A stretch of DNA of 64,000 nucleotides from Aphrocallistes beatrix (taxonomy: Eukaryota > Porifera > Hexactinellida > Sceptrulophora > Aphrocallistidae). Every line of letters begins with the position of its first letter. Position 1 is the first letter of the stretch. The notes beneath the pieces are model-generated. The model saw only the letters and a list, made by a program, of their open reading frames with translations. It was not told where the DNA came from and did not search any database. The position numbers were made by a program, and so were the translations under genes. The stretch spans positions 11,939,524 to 12,003,523 of the forward strand of contig OY725488.1 in assembly GCA_963281255.1 (NCBI GenBank). Reading direction: 5' to 3'. Positions 20,450-31,301 of the stretch are shown piece after piece.

Positions 20450-21909
20450 GAGAGTAATTACCACTAAATTGATATTAATGACTTCTCTTGTTAGATCGAC
20501 TCATAGTTGTGCGAATTAATCTTTAGGATTGATTGAAACTTAACAGTATTTATTTACTTTATTTCTTTATAACAGAAAGTTATTTAATGATTTAAAGTTT
20601 TCCTTCATTCAGAGACGTAAACTCGGGATAAGGATTGGTAGGGCTATTTGGACGAACTGTATTATGCCTAATTAACAGGGTTGCCGTGGGAATGGCACTT
20701 CAATTCCCATTCCTACAGGATTTCTGTGGGAATTCTTACAGAATCTTACAGAAACCCACAGGAAATCCCACAGAAATGCACACGAATCTCATAGGAAATC
20801 CCACAGAATCCCACTTTGGGAATTCTCATAGCCTAAAAGTCATATAAGTATATAACATGAGCAACCTTTTAACCACTTTTAGGCATAAAATCTGCACAAT
20901 GTTTGAGATTTTGAATAATTCATAATTCTTCATCATCTTTCAATGAATTAGTCAACTTAGATTATATGATGCATTATTGAATAGCAACTGAAAGTTTATT
21001 TTTTGCGTCTGCCTATTTGTACATTTGTGATCGATTTACTTCACCAATTTATTCTTAGCGAATGCCTCCTCTCTTACATAAACTAGCATGCAGCATATGC
21101 ATACCAACCACTGTTCTGGTTACTAAGGATCATCGTTACTAAAAGTACTATACTGACTTAGTTTGCTACCATAGTACTGCCGATTATTACCACCAAAATA
21201 ACTGATTCGTTAAGGGATTCCAAATATATGATAGTATGCTTTATGACACGTAATTACTTAAAGACATTCTATGAGAATTTTTGAATTAAAACTGCCAAAA
21301 AGTACTTGTGCTTCAATTATCTTAAGGCTCGAAAAGAGGGGGATTATTATATTTTAGCTCCATTACCTTCCAGTGAAGGGGAAGCTGAATTTGTCCGAAT
21401 TATAGAGTTGTCGTTTGTCCGAATGGATTTTAGTAAGTTCTGCATTTTTCCAAATTGATTTTTGTATGTTCTGCATTTGTCCGAATGGATTTCTTTGAAG
21501 ACACATGCGGAGCCGGGCCATAACCCAGCTGCCCCCTAAATACTGCCCTGGACCTGGGACAAATGCATACTTACCAAAATCCATTCGAAAAATGCATACG
21601 CCCCCCCCCCCCAGTGAAAACGTAATTTTTCAGTTTCAAATGCTTTACAATAAATATAACCATACAAGTGATTGTATAATGCAGAGCATTTAAAAAGCGT
21701 GCTCCTTTGGTCGGAGCGGAAGATGAAATGCCCGCAATATTTTGGCATAGTGCTCTTTTTGATGAAGTTGTCCCCATAATTTCCCCAGATATCCTAATAA
21801 TGCTATTATCAGCATATACTACGATGCTTAAACCATTGTAGTGGAAAATTTTGTTATCTTAATTGTTAGTATACTGTGTAGGTACATATTAGCAATTTAC
21901 TAGTAGCTT
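20450..21909. other. Intergenic with simple repeats
   Basis: About 20690-20830 is a degenerate repeat of 'ggaatccca/cagaaatc' blocks, related to 38690-38790. A homopolymer C run of about 13 lies at 21600-21612. A 'gtccgaatggatttt' motif repeats three times at 21418-21495 (and once inverted near 21580). ORFs here are not gene-like. Confidence 0.45.
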
Positions 21910-22737
21910 ATGGCAGAATTTGATCCCTTTTTCGCCAGAAAGGTTGAATACAGCAATTCGCGTGCTTGCGGACATTTGTTTAAAGGAAGAAGAGATCAAA
22001 CCAGAACCGTTTCATTTCCGCATCCAACAGGAGACTGTACTATTTGCTATGATGATGGCGGTTTGAGAATGGGATGTGGTCATTACATATGTCCTGACGA
22101 CATTCTAGACTGGGCATGGGAACAGTTAAAACACATGAAACATGAGATTACCTGTGCCCAATGCAGGTATATTCTTAAGCAGGATGATATCATAAAATTT
22201 GGTCTACCAACCCTAGAAGAAAAGCAATTTCTGCTGACCGCCATAAGCACTAATCTCTGTGAGAGTCAGGATATTCAGGAATGCCCTCAATGTCGAACTC
22301 TCTGTCAGAGGACTAAGACAGATAATCCACAAGTCCATTGCACTGTCTGTCCTAAGAAGCGAGGCAATCTCTACATGTTCTGCTGGTACTGTATGCGCGA
22401 ATGGAATAACCCTTCAAACTATCAAGTATGTGGGAATGTGGGTTGTAAAAGAGAAATTATTGAAAAGTTGGTGAACTCACCTTTTAAAAACATTGTAGAT
22501 TATGGTGGTAAGACAGTAAGAATTCCTTCAATTAGAGCTTGTCCAAATTGTCACACACTCCTCCAACATAGATATGGTTGTAATCAATTCACCTGTTCTT
22601 CCAATAATTGCGGATTAGAATTTTGTTTTATCTGTCTAACTAGCACAAGTGGTGGAAGTCTCATCTGCAAGAGTTCAAGTGAAGGCAGTACTGGGATTGT
22701 GTGCACTCCTGCCCCCATTCAAACTAAGCTTAAGTAG
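21910..22737 (+). CDS. RBR E3 ubiquitin ligase-like, copy 4
   Basis: 275 residues, one exon. RING1 ligands are Cys43, Cys46, Cys56, His58, Cys61, Asp64 (in place of Cys), Cys82 and Cys85. IBR Cys are at 125, 128, 144, 147, 158, 161, 174 and 179. RING2 is Cys211, Cys214, Cys229, Cys234, Cys239 and Cys242, with Cys224 in GCNQFTC as the predicted catalytic residue. The tail is CTPAPIQTKLK. It is closely related to the next gene at 23635 (same order, long identical DNA stretches), a recent tandem duplication. The leader 'tattagcaatttac...' before ATG resembles those of the copies at 23635, 30465 and 49860. It is paired with Ubl copy 3 upstream. Confidence 0.88.
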   Translation: MAEFDPFFARKVEYSNSRACGHLFKGRRDQTRTVSFPHPTGDCTICYDDGGLRMGCGHYICPDDILDWAWEQLKHMKHEITCAQCRYILKQDDIIKFGLPTLEEKQFLLTAISTNLCESQDIQECPQCRTLCQRTKTDNPQVHCTVCPKKRGNLYMFCWYCMREWNNPSNYQVCGNVGCKREIIEKLVNSPFKNIVDYGGKTVRIPSIRACPNCHTLLQHRYGCNQFTCSSNNCGLEFCFICLTSTSGGSLICKSSSEGSTGIVCTPAPIQTKLK

Positions 22738-23634
22738 TACATACAGTTAGATTGTATATTTGATGTGTTGCATCTAATGTGTTCTACTTTCTAGAATTAA
22801 TTGTTTTATTCAATACTACAAACTTGTTTGTATACGAGTATATGTACCCTGGGATGTGATTATTTGTGTGTTATTCATAGCTGCTAGTTATTAGATTAAT
22901 GATCATTGTTTTAATTTACTGAGTGGGCAATACAAGGCTTTATAGATAATGCAGAGTCTAACAGTTGGAAACGGGTTCAAATCTGAGGTTCATTTTCGGG
23001 TTCGGGATCAGGTTCAGGTTGAGCTTACAGTAAAATATAGCAAAGTTTTAAACGTAGTAGGGTCTGGGGTCGAATACAGATCCAGATTCGGGTTCAGTTT
23101 AGGTTGAGTTCTGAAAAATGTACCAATTCCAACTCTAATACAAAGTTAGATCGTGAATATAAACAATAATATCTCTAATGAAAATAGTTATTAGAAGGAT
23201 AGAGAATTGTAATGAGTAATGATCTAGCTAGAAACAATTATGTAGAAAATTAATCGCGCTTATCCTACTTATAATAACGTAATCTAGAATTTCATCCTTT
23301 TAATTACGTAGTTTAATATTAAATACTCTGAGCACAGAGCGCAGAATTTGAAAATTGCTTAAAAGCCGTATTATGGACAAAAAATGATGTTAAAATTTGC
23401 AGTTCTCGCCAAACGTCCTAAAGAATCACTATATCCAATATCTACTGTACATTTGCTACAAATTCTTTGGAATATATCGTCCAACTTAACTTTAATTAGT
23501 CATCGTTTAGATTATTACGTTCTAGTAGATCCTTATTCATAACGATATACACACAAATAATGTAAATCAAATTTAATAGTATAGATAATCTGTAACTAAA
23601 AAATTATATACAGTGTGTGTATTAGCAAAAGCTT
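22738..23634. other. Spacer between two tandem RBR genes
   Basis: About 22960-23110 is a degenerate repeat of 'gggttcgggatcaggttcag' type, also recognisable near 50930-51030. The remainder is AT-rich with no gene. Confidence 0.45.
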
Positions 23635-24456
23635 ATGGCAGAATATGATCCTTTTTTCGCCAGAAAGGTCGAATACAGCAGTTCACGTGCTTGTGGAGAT
23701 TTGTTCATTGGAATGAGAGATCAAACAAGAACCGTTTCATTTCCACATCCAACTGGAGACTGTACAATTTGTACAGATGATAGCGGTTTGAGAATGGCAT
23801 GTAGTCATTTCATATGTCCAGATGACATCCTTAATTGGGCATGGCAACAGTTAAGTAACATGAAGCATGAAATTAGCTGTGCCGAGTGCCCTGAGATTAT
23901 CAGTCAGGATGACATCATAAGATTTGGTCTTCCAACCCTAGAAGAAAAGCAATTTCTCCTTACAGCCTTCAGCACTAATCTCTGTGAGAGTCAGGATATT
24001 CAGGAATGCCCTCAGTGTCGAACTCTCTGTCAGAGGACTCGGACAGATAATCCACAAGTCCATTGCACTGTCTGTCCCAAGAAGCCAGGAAATCTGTTCA
24101 TGTTCTGCTGGTACTGTATGCGTGAATGGAATAATCCTTCAAACTATCAAATATGTGGGAATGTGGGTTGTAAAAGTGAAATAATTGAAAAGTTGGTAAA
24201 CTCACCTTTTAAAGATATTGGAGATCTTCATGGTAAGAGAGTCAGAATTCCTTCAATTAGAGCTTGTCCCAAATGTCACACACTCCTTGAACACAAAGAG
24301 CTTTGTAATCAATTCACCTGTTCTTTCTGTAAACTATTATTTTGTTTTATTTGTCTGACTTGTGCAAGTGGTGGAAGTCTCATCTGCAAGAGTTCAAGTC
24401 TCGGCCTCGCTGGGATAGTGTGTACTCCTGCTCCCATTCAAACTAAACTTACGTAG
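23635..24456 (+). CDS. RBR E3 ubiquitin ligase-like, copy 5
   Basis: 273 residues. RING1 (CTIC...ACSHFICPDD...CAEC), IBR (CPQC...HCTVC...FCWYC...CGNVGC) and RING2 (ACPKC...LCNQFTC...LFCFIC). The residue before the catalytic-type Cys is Leu instead of the usual Gly, and the hydrophobic LLFCF end of RING2 is also unusual, so activity may be altered. The tail CTPAPIQTKL ends in Thr. It is a tandem duplicate of the gene at 21910; the DNA from RING1 to IBR is nearly the same, while the RING2 region has diverged. The leader 'tattagcaaaagctt' directly precedes the ATG. Confidence 0.87.
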   Translation: MAEYDPFFARKVEYSSSRACGDLFIGMRDQTRTVSFPHPTGDCTICTDDSGLRMACSHFICPDDILNWAWQQLSNMKHEISCAECPEIISQDDIIRFGLPTLEEKQFLLTAFSTNLCESQDIQECPQCRTLCQRTRTDNPQVHCTVCPKKPGNLFMFCWYCMREWNNPSNYQICGNVGCKSEIIEKLVNSPFKDIGDLHGKRVRIPSIRACPKCHTLLEHKELCNQFTCSFCKLLFCFICLTCASGGSLICKSSSLGLAGIVCTPAPIQTKLT

Positions 24457-25536
24457 CTTTATCGTAGTGCAAACTTTTATATTTATATCTTCCATATTAT
24501 TGTTGCAATACCGTTCTATATTACAACTATATTTACAATTGTTTGTTCAATGCATAGGCACTTTTAAGAAATCTAGGCGATCATTCTCACTGAACTTATA
24601 TGTTTTGTGTAATTTATTTATATCTTTTACTCCACTAAAGTTAGACATAGGAAATGTATTATTAATCCGCGGTTGGCTAGGAATGTTGAAAGTGAAAATG
24701 AAAGTACATTGAAAGTGAACTGAAAGTGAAAATGAAAGTGGGGTTTTCTCTATTTATACTTTTGAGACGTAGCCAGGCGAGGGTTAAGTGCCGTAGCTAA
24801 ACACAGGCCTGAACAATTTCCTCTGTGCCTGGGCATACGAATTTTTCTGATGTTAATCCCAATAGAATGCTAATTATTGATTTGGCATAAGTGCACCTGG
24901 ACGGATACTAATCTTTTTAAACAATCAGATGCTAGATGTAGAGGAGAAAGATACACTTTGAGTGTCTCTACAAAATTATGCTTGCCTCATCATGAAAACG
25001 TCGTGATTACATAGCAAAAATAGAAAATTTCAAAATCGCGTCAGTATTTTCCAATAACATTTATATCTCAGCGAATAAGATGAGATATAAGTTAACATAT
25101 GATCGATGAAATGTCTAGTATGGAAGATTCTTCAACAGAATACTAATTTCATTATAGTGATATGATTAATCAGCGAAAATCTAAGTATAGTGAATCAATT
25201 ACATGGCCTTTCATATGTGATTCGAAATCAAATTTTGTCTAAGATCAAATATCTTGCTCTGTGGCCAAAATTAACCAAATGACTTCGAAATCGATTTAAA
25301 CTTATTATTATTGGCGTGACTGATTATTTTTGCTTAGTGTCCGAATTTCAAATAATGTGCTTTCACTTATCAGTATTCATTTGGAAATCTTTAAAATGAA
25401 ATAAAACCATATTAATTTCCTTTCATCCAACGAAGCAGTAATATAACATATTTAGACTATATGTAAGCAATTTATTGACAAGAAGAACTAGGCAATCTTA
25501 TTAATAATGAAAAAGTCTACATCAAAACATAAAGAA
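24457..25536. other. Intergenic plus conserved receptor upstream block
   Basis: The first part contains a short 'tgaaagtgaaaatgaaagt' repeat (24690-24740). From about 24900 on, sequence is shared with 36000-36700 and 39040-39370, and the last 300 bases (about 25240-25536) with the region before each receptor gene (33240-33553, 36290-36706, 40144-40301). The shared block includes 'catccaac...aagca', 'taagcaatttattgac' and 'actaggcaatcttaat'. It probably carries the receptor promoter. Confidence 0.5.
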
Positions 25537-25674
25537 ATGCATCATTACGCATATATGCTAATGATATATGGATACGTGATAGCTTTACCACTTACTATGG
25601 TCTGTGCGTTGGTCTCTATTATCTGGAATGTATATTTCGTGAAAAAGATTGTACAGTTTATTATTACTTATTAA
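25537..25674 (+). pseudogene. Truncated multi-span receptor, first membrane segment only
   Basis: Forty-five codons matching the N-terminus of the receptor genes at 25964, 33554 and 36707 (GYVIALPL, CALVSIIWNVYFV), then a stop where a 19-bp tandem repeat begins. The conserved upstream block is intact, so it may still be transcribed. Confidence 0.75.
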
Positions 25675-25676
25675 TA

Positions 25677-25751
25677 CTGCCGTGTCTGAATATTATTGCC
25701 GTGTTTGATTATTATTGCCGTGTCTGATTATTATTGCCGTGTCTGATTATG
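25677..25751. repeat. 19-bp tandem repeat, four copies
   Basis: Four copies of gccgtgtctgattattatt at the breakpoint of the truncated receptor. The unit itself resembles 'ttattattgccgtgtctga' found once in the receptor upstream block (about 33310), so it may have grown from it. Confidence 0.75.
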
Positions 25752-25963
25752 GTTGTTTTGTGCTGAATATCAAACAAATTTCTTTTCCCTATAATAATTT
25801 GCACAATCATAAAAATACCATTAAAGTCATAATACATTCTAGTCATCATCCAACAATGCAATAACAAATCAGATTTTTAGACAAACCTTAAGCAGTTGTT
25901 TGAATATAAATATAGGCAACAAAATCTTATAACAATGATAAATTAAGTCTACATCTAAAAACA

Positions 25964-27091
25964 ATGAAATTTTATCACTTGAATGTAATCTTCGGATGCG
26001 TGATAGCTTTACCATTTACTGTGATCTGTGCGTTGGTGTCTATTATCTGGAATGTCTATTTCGTGAGAAAGATAGTACAGTTTATTCGCTCATACCGTCA
26101 TTGCGTTGAAAAGGCAAAATCAGATCCATTCGGAAATCTTTCAGAAGCAGCCTTACATCACAAGTCAGAGTTCATTAAATACGTATTTCTACTAATAATC
26201 AACATCACTGAGTGTGGTTCCTTGTCATTGTATTTGTTAGGCTATAGTTTAGCTGAGATACCAAACGCGTACAGATTTAGTGACCCAAACTGCACCAAAA
26301 TACTAACGCAATTTGTAAATATAAATACCAAGCTAATTTATGGAAATCGAATCAATTCCATCATACTATCCATTGGACAATCTGGAACATTGATATCCGG
26401 AGCATTTGGAATTTGTCTGTTGAAGTTCCTTCATGAAAACTTCCATAACATCCGTTCCACTGCATTTCATTCCATAAGACGCCTGCTGGTAGTCACGTGC
26501 CTGCTTGAAGTTCTTCTCATCACTACGGGATCTGTACCACAGCTGATGATCATTAACATTGTTCTTGTACCAATACTGAGCTTCATCTATTTCCTTATTT
26601 GGGTTAAGCACACTCGGATGTTCTACAGAACTCTAAGATGGAGGTCAGTAGAGTTGAGAATAAGAAGTAACAACGAAAGATTGGTCAGAAGAGCAGTCAT
26701 CAACTGTTATCAGTTTCTCGTCGTTATGTGCTGTTTCGGATTAACAATGCTATTTTTAAATTTATCTGAATTTCTAGACGATATCTTCACACTACTAACT
26801 ATCGCTCTACAAAACGGTCCGTGTCTATTCAATCATCTTTATGGAACTGCTTCCTACAAGCCAGTGCTTGTTACTGAAAAACAGTTTGAAGCGTTTAGAC
26901 TAGCTAATGATATCAAGGATTCTATTACTTTCATTCTTGAATCTTTAGCAGTGTTTTTGCTTGTTTCTCAGTACTTGTTGTGCACTGCTGTGTTCTTTGG
27001 TCGCATTCTCATCAATCAGCTGAAATATCGCTATGGCTATGTGCAAACTAGGTTTACACCTAACCTGACTCAGAGGCTTCTACTTAAGTGA
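25964..27091 (+). CDS. Multi-span membrane protein, receptor-like, copy 1
   Basis: 375 residues, one exon. About seven hydrophobic segments can be seen: residues 8-33, 70-98, 130-155, 168-190, 192-215, 240-265 and 315-345. This suggests a 7TM receptor or similar, but I cannot assign it to a named family and see no DRY, NPxxY or insect gustatory-receptor TYhhhhhQF signature. The loop after segment 1 (IRSYRHCVEKAKSDPFGNLSEAA) and the central part from FLHENFHNIRSTAFHSIRRL to RLVRRAVI are almost identical in all three copies, at DNA level too. The segments in between (about residues 95-155) and near the C-terminus differ. It lies between RBR copy 5 and a transporter gene, within a receptor/RBR duplicated block. 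Function as an odorant, peptide or other receptor is open. Confidence 0.8.
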   Translation: MKFYHLNVIFGCVIALPFTVICALVSIIWNVYFVRKIVQFIRSYRHCVEKAKSDPFGNLSEAALHHKSEFIKYVFLLIINITECGSLSLYLLGYSLAEIPNAYRFSDPNCTKILTQFVNINTKLIYGNRINSIILSIGQSGTLISGAFGICLLKFLHENFHNIRSTAFHSIRRLLVVTCLLEVLLITTGSVPQLMIINIVLVPILSFIYFLIWVKHTRMFYRTLRWRSVELRIRSNNERLVRRAVINCYQFLVVMCCFGLTMLFLNLSEFLDDIFTLLTIALQNGPCLFNHLYGTASYKPVLVTEKQFEAFRLANDIKDSITFILESLAVFLLVSQYLLCTAVFFGRILINQLKYRYGYVQTRFTPNLTQRLLLK

Positions 27092-27698
27092 ACAGCATTT
27101 GTTTAATATTAAATTCTTTATTCTGTACATTATTGTAGTTGTTTATTAATTTGTGATAATCACATGGCACACATAAATCACATTAAAAATGCTTGTTCTA
27201 TGCTTTGTTGATCAAGTATCACACATTATATTACAAAAATGCAAAATAATGTTTTTTTCTCATCCCAGTATATGTAAATGTCAGTTAAGATCTTCGAATA
27301 GATATCTAGATTTGTAATTTGGGAGCCTTATGAATTTCAATTTCTAATATATTCTAGTTTTTTTATCCAACTAAAAAATATAAAATAATAAGTTTACTAA
27401 CACACCATCTATTCTGCAATTTAAAAGGAATTTAGAAGACTTGAAGTTGCAGTTTAAGGATTCTAATTCCATCCTATACACAACTTTAATAAATTTTTAT
27501 AATAGTTAAGAATATACCTTGTATTGTTCAATGCACATACCGCAATTCCTCGTGTTTAAAATGAGAAGGCATACAATTCATATGAAAATCATTGAACATA
27601 GGCTATGCATTTTTATTATTAAATAGCAATTTTAAAAAATATTTATATGATTAAATTAGAGATTGTCAACAAAAAATATTATTTCTAGATAATATGAA
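27092..27698. other. Intergenic, nothing recognised
   Basis: AT-rich spacer. An acceptor-like 'atttctag' at 27681-27688 and a two-codon upstream ORF (ATG AAA TGA, 27694-27702, overlapping the start codon) precede the transporter gene. Confidence 0.4.
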
Positions 27699-29009
27699 AT
27701 GAAAGATATTCCGACATATTTCGCAGCATTAACATCCTATATATCCATTTTTGGACTGGCTTTTATTTTGGGGTATGCCTCTCCTACTCAGGAGCAGTTA
27801 ATTCAAGAGAAAATCATTAGTGAGGAGACATTATCAATTTTTGCATCGATTTCTATGATCGGTTATTTTATAGGAATTGCAGGTACATTTTTTGGACTGC
27901 AATATAAGATCAATAGTAATGTAATTGTGATGATAAGCTGTCTTGTTGGTGGGATTGGTTGGTTAATAATAGCAAATGCAAACTCAGCAATGGTGATTAT
28001 ATCAGGCATGTGTTTGGTGGGAGTGTTTGGAGGTTGTGCTGGAGTCTTTTCAAAAATGTACATCAGTGAGATAAGTTTAAGTAGTCAGCGTCGAGTGTTG
28101 GGTGGGATTGGCGGATTCTGTTTTAGAATTGGAGTCCTATTCGTTTATGCTTTAGGAATTTATCTTCCATTCAGATGGTTGGCTATAGTCGGCATATTCA
28201 TCATATTTATATTTGCTTTATCACTCTCATTCAATCCCAAATCACCAGAATGGTGCGTCAGTCAGGGATTAGATGAACAAGCAAAGAAAACATTGCTCTA
28301 CCTACACGGTAAAGACTTTGATGCTGATTCTGAATTACAGAATATTCAAAATAATCTTGAAGATAGACAATTCACTTGGATGGATAGTTTAAATGCGCTA
28401 AGGAGATGGAAAGTAGTGAAACCTATCCTACTTATTGTTACACTTGGATGTTTCAAGGAGTTCGGTGGACATGAAGCAATGGTGTCCTTTTCATCACACA
28501 TCCTACAAAACCAGCAAGGAATGAAACCAGAAGTGGCATCACTCTTCTACCCAATATTTCTAACTGCAGGTGCAATTGTTTCGGTTATAATACTCAAATA
28601 TTTCAAACTGAAATGGCAAATAATAGTTGGGAATATATTCCAAGCCCTATCACACCTTTCCATGGCTATCTACTATTTCATTTCAGATAATTATTTGCAC
28701 TGTACGCATGAAAGTTCACTGATTTGTCAATCGATATCTTTTTGGCCAATTTTGAACATTGCTCTTTATGCGTTTGCATTTTCGTTTGGCTGGGGTCTAA
28801 CATACTTCTCTTTGATAGCGATATTATATGTTTCTTATAAAGAAATCGCAATACCTATCAGCACTTTGACAGTCACTGTTTCGATGTTCATTGTTGTAAA
28901 TGTGTTCTACATTTTGCTGAGTACAATTGGAGGTTTTGGTACATTTTTGTGTTTAGCAATGGTAAATCTGACTTCTGTATTTTTCGTATATTTTTCTTTA
29001 AATATATGA
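27699..29009 (+). CDS. MFS transporter, sugar porter (SLC2/Tret1-like), divergent
   Basis: 436 residues with about twelve membrane segments in two groups of six and a charged central loop (about 185-235). After segment 6 there is PKSPEWCVSQG, the PESPRWL-type signature of sugar porters such as animal GLUT8 and insect trehalose transporters, followed by A-x2-L-x2-LHG as in those families. The second G-R/K-type loop and the QQxxGxN motif of segment 7 are not conserved (KEFGGHEAMVSF instead), and no PETKG ending is present, so substrate is uncertain. It probably sits in the plasma membrane as a facilitator. It is unrelated to the surrounding ubiquitin genes by sequence. The start may depend on reinitiation: an ATGAAATGA mini-ORF overlaps the ATG. 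Confidence 0.82.
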   Translation: MKDIPTYFAALTSYISIFGLAFILGYASPTQEQLIQEKIISEETLSIFASISMIGYFIGIAGTFFGLQYKINSNVIVMISCLVGGIGWLIIANANSAMVIISGMCLVGVFGGCAGVFSKMYISEISLSSQRRVLGGIGGFCFRIGVLFVYALGIYLPFRWLAIVGIFIIFIFALSLSFNPKSPEWCVSQGLDEQAKKTLLYLHGKDFDADSELQNIQNNLEDRQFTWMDSLNALRRWKVVKPILLIVTLGCFKEFGGHEAMVSFSSHILQNQQGMKPEVASLFYPIFLTAGAIVSVIILKYFKLKWQIIVGNIFQALSHLSMAIYYFISDNYLHCTHESSLICQSISFWPILNIALYAFAFSFGWGLTYFSLIAILYVSYKEIAIPISTLTVTVSMFIVVNVFYILLSTIGGFGTFLCLAMVNLTSVFFVYFSLNI

Positions 29010-29512
29010 TTGCTCAACTGATTGTTATACATTCAATATAAATACATGCTTTGCTCAATGGTTCTGCAAGTATCTCTGACTGTAAAGAACAATTATATTT
29101 CAATATGCTACTTCAATGTATGTCTCATATTTTACTCGTCGAAATTTTCGTTAGAAATTTGCAAAATTAGGCAAACTGCTCTAACATTAATATTTTCAAT
29201 CCCACTCACTCAATCTAAGATGAATGATTCGTCAATATTGTGAAGTGATAAATTCATAATATTCACAATTGTTTTGTAACCATCTCTCTACAAATGGAAC
29301 TATGGTTTACCAGTCATTCTCTCACGTGAGTTGTATGCATATATATGTATAAATAGTACAACTACAAGAGTAATTGCTTGTATGTATTCAAAAGAGCTCA
29401 CTCTTCACACAAAGTTCCTATCTCGATTCTGACTCTGAATTGCATATACATACATACTAGTATATATTTTGTTTATTTATCACCTATTTATCTGCTCGTA
29501 TTTATATTTTAG

Positions 29513-29636
29513 CACTAAAGAAGAAGATTCGTTTTGTTTGAGGAATGATTTTAATTATGTTTCAGACATTGACCTTGATCTTGATATTCAAGCTCTAGTT
29601 TATATTATTCTGATTGTGCTTATTATTTTGTATTAA
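29513..29636 (+). CDS. Possible terminal exon with a C-terminal membrane anchor
   Basis: After an acceptor (tatattttag) the frame reads TKEEDSFCLRNDFNYVSD, then an acidic DIDLDLDIQ, then a hydrophobic LVYIILIVLIILY and stop. The arrangement (acidic stem plus short C-terminal hydrophobic helix) looks like a tail anchor, but there is no start codon or upstream exon I can tie to it. Very tentative. Confidence 0.2.
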
Positions 29637-29714
29637 TCTTATCGGAGACCAGTTCTAACCAAATGATATCGATGGATACTTGTGTAGAAGGTAATGACAT
29701 TAATATTTCATCAG

Positions 29715-29825
29715 ATGGCACCAAATGGCAAGGAAGAATTTTTCATCTTTTCAGACAAAGGTTCCCGGGAGATAATTCTATGCCAAGCTGTTCACATTGC
29801 ACAAACGAGACTTCTTCAATTATTG
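29715..29825 (+). CDS. Possible exon of an unrecognised gene
   Basis: Bounded by an acceptor (tttcatcag) and a donor (gtatgt). The frame reads MAPNGKEEFFIFSDKG, continuing SREIILCQAVHIAQTRLLQLL, of a composition compatible with coding. No following exon found and no family recognised. Very tentative. Confidence 0.2.
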
Positions 29826-30083
29826 GTATGTTCTAGTATGTTATATACATGTATGTATTTTATGAAATGGTATGTCATGTGTATTGTATTCAACTTGTCT
29901 ATGAGCGATTATATCTTTGCTTCCTTTCGACGATCAATAAACCTAAAAAATTATATTTCTAATCTTTTTATATTTATATTTGTATAAGAACTAAATTATG
30001 TGTATCAGAATTCGAATTCATGTCAACTTTCTTAAAACCGAGTCGAACTAACGACAATATTATGTAAAAACATTGAGTCGAAC

Positions 30084-30234
30084 CAGTAGCGTAGCTAAGG
30101 GGGGCAGACCCCGTTTGGCGAAGCTGAGGTCACAGTAGGACCCCACCGCAGTATTTCTGCTTAGCGGGTCCCGCTGAAATATTTGAGTTCCCCAGGTATG
30201 CCCAGGTTGAGATCAATGTCTGGCTGCGCCACTG
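30084..30234. mobile_element. hAT-like MITE with perfect 8-bp target duplication
   Basis: It starts CAGTAGCGTAGCTAAG and ends CTGGCTGCGCCACTG (imperfect inverted repeats). It is flanked on both sides by AGTCGAAC (30076-30083 and 30235-30242), an exact 8-bp target site duplication, as expected for hAT elements. Same family as 19991-20134. Confidence 0.85.
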
Positions 30235-30464
30235 AGTCGAACTAATGGCAATTCAAAATAATGCATGCGCCCCGAATGCATACCACATTGGTTCGTCTAT
30301 CCGTGTGTATGTGTATGTATACTATACCCAATGTCTCAGGTCCTCATCTGGACGCTCCAAGGGGTGCGTGATTTACTTCTCCAACATTATACAAGCTAAC
30401 AACGAAGTATTATATTCCAAAAACTACTGACAATATTCTTAGATACATGTACTAGCAAAGTTAA

Positions 30465-31301
30465 ATGGCTGAATGTGAATCGAATCCATTTTCAAACGCT
30501 GGAATCGAATTTTGGGATGCAAGAAGTCGTGGACAATATTTCTCTTATGGGAGAGATCAAACAAGGACTGTATCATTTCCTCACCCACAGGGTAAATGTA
30601 CTACCTGCTATGATGAAAGCGGTTTACGGATGGAATGTGGTCATTACATTTGTCCAGATGATCTTCTCGACTGGACATGGCAACAGTTGAGTAATATGAA
30701 GTATGAAATTGGTTGTGCTGACTGTGATAAGCCTATAAAGCAGGATGACATAATCAATTTTGGCCTACCTACGCTAGAAGAAAAACAATTTCTTATCACT
30801 GCTATAACCACTAATTTCTGCGAGAACAAAGATATCCAGCAATGTCCTCAGTGCCAAACGCTTTGTCAGAGGACCAATACAGACAATCCACAAGTACACT
30901 GCACTGTCTGTGCTAAGAAGAGCGGAAAAATCTATATGTTTTGTTGGTATTGTTTACACGAATGGAATAACCCTTCAAATTATCAAGTCTGTGGAAATGA
31001 AAAATGCAGGAAAGAGCAAATCGAAGAACTGATGAACTCACCGAAAAAGAAATTCAAAGATCGGAACGGTAAAATATTGAATATTCCAACTATAAGAGCC
31101 TGTCCTAAATGTCAAAGAATTTTGGAACATTCCGGCGGTTGTAACACTTTCACATGTCCTGCTGTTACATGCAAGCACAAATTTTGCTTCATTTGTCTCT
31201 CAGATAAGACTGGAGTTAGTACATTCTGCAATACCATAAGTTACGATCAGGCAATCGGCATTAAGTGCATACCTGCTCCCCTCCAGACCAAACTGAAGTA
31301 A
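30465..31301 (+). CDS. RBR E3 ubiquitin ligase-like, copy 6
   Basis: 278 residues, one exon. The family N-terminal block is GRDQTRTVSFPHPQGKC. RING1 is CTTC...ECGHYICPDD...CADC, again with Asp at the sixth ligand position. IBR is CPQC...HCTVC...FCWYC...CGNEKC. RING2 is ACPKC...GGCNTFTC...KFCFIC with the catalytic-type Cys after Gly-Gly, as in parkin-like enzymes. The tail is CIPAPLQTKLK, a slight variant of the common CTPAPIQTKLK. Unlike the other pairs, its nearest Ubl gene (32002) lies downstream instead of upstream. The leader 'actagcaaagttaa' before the ATG resembles the other copies. Confidence 0.88.
   Translation: MAECESNPFSNAGIEFWDARSRGQYFSYGRDQTRTVSFPHPQGKCTTCYDESGLRMECGHYICPDDLLDWTWQQLSNMKYEIGCADCDKPIKQDDIINFGLPTLEEKQFLITAITTNFCENKDIQQCPQCQTLCQRTNTDNPQVHCTVCAKKSGKIYMFCWYCLHEWNNPSNYQVCGNEKCRKEQIEELMNSPKKKFKDRNGKILNIPTIRACPKCQRILEHSGGCNTFTCPAVTCKHKFCFICLSDKTGVSTFCNTISYDQAIGIKCIPAPLQTKLK

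Larger units (their letters stand above)
29010..30083. other. Intergenic, possible small exons
   Basis: AT-rich region. Two stretches could be exons of an unrecognised gene and are listed separately (29513-29636, 29715-29825). Otherwise nothing is seen. Confidence 0.35.

Noticed and set aside
22259..22474. Second-frame ORFs inside the RBR genes (also 23984, 35217, 45468, 50209)
   Set aside because: They recur only because the IBR DNA is conserved; they have no start context and no family and are shadows of the RBR frame.
25964..27091. Assignment of the multi-span proteins to arthropod gustatory receptors
   Set aside because: The C-terminal TYhhhhhQF signature is missing and the N-terminal layout differs; only the number of hydrophobic segments agrees.
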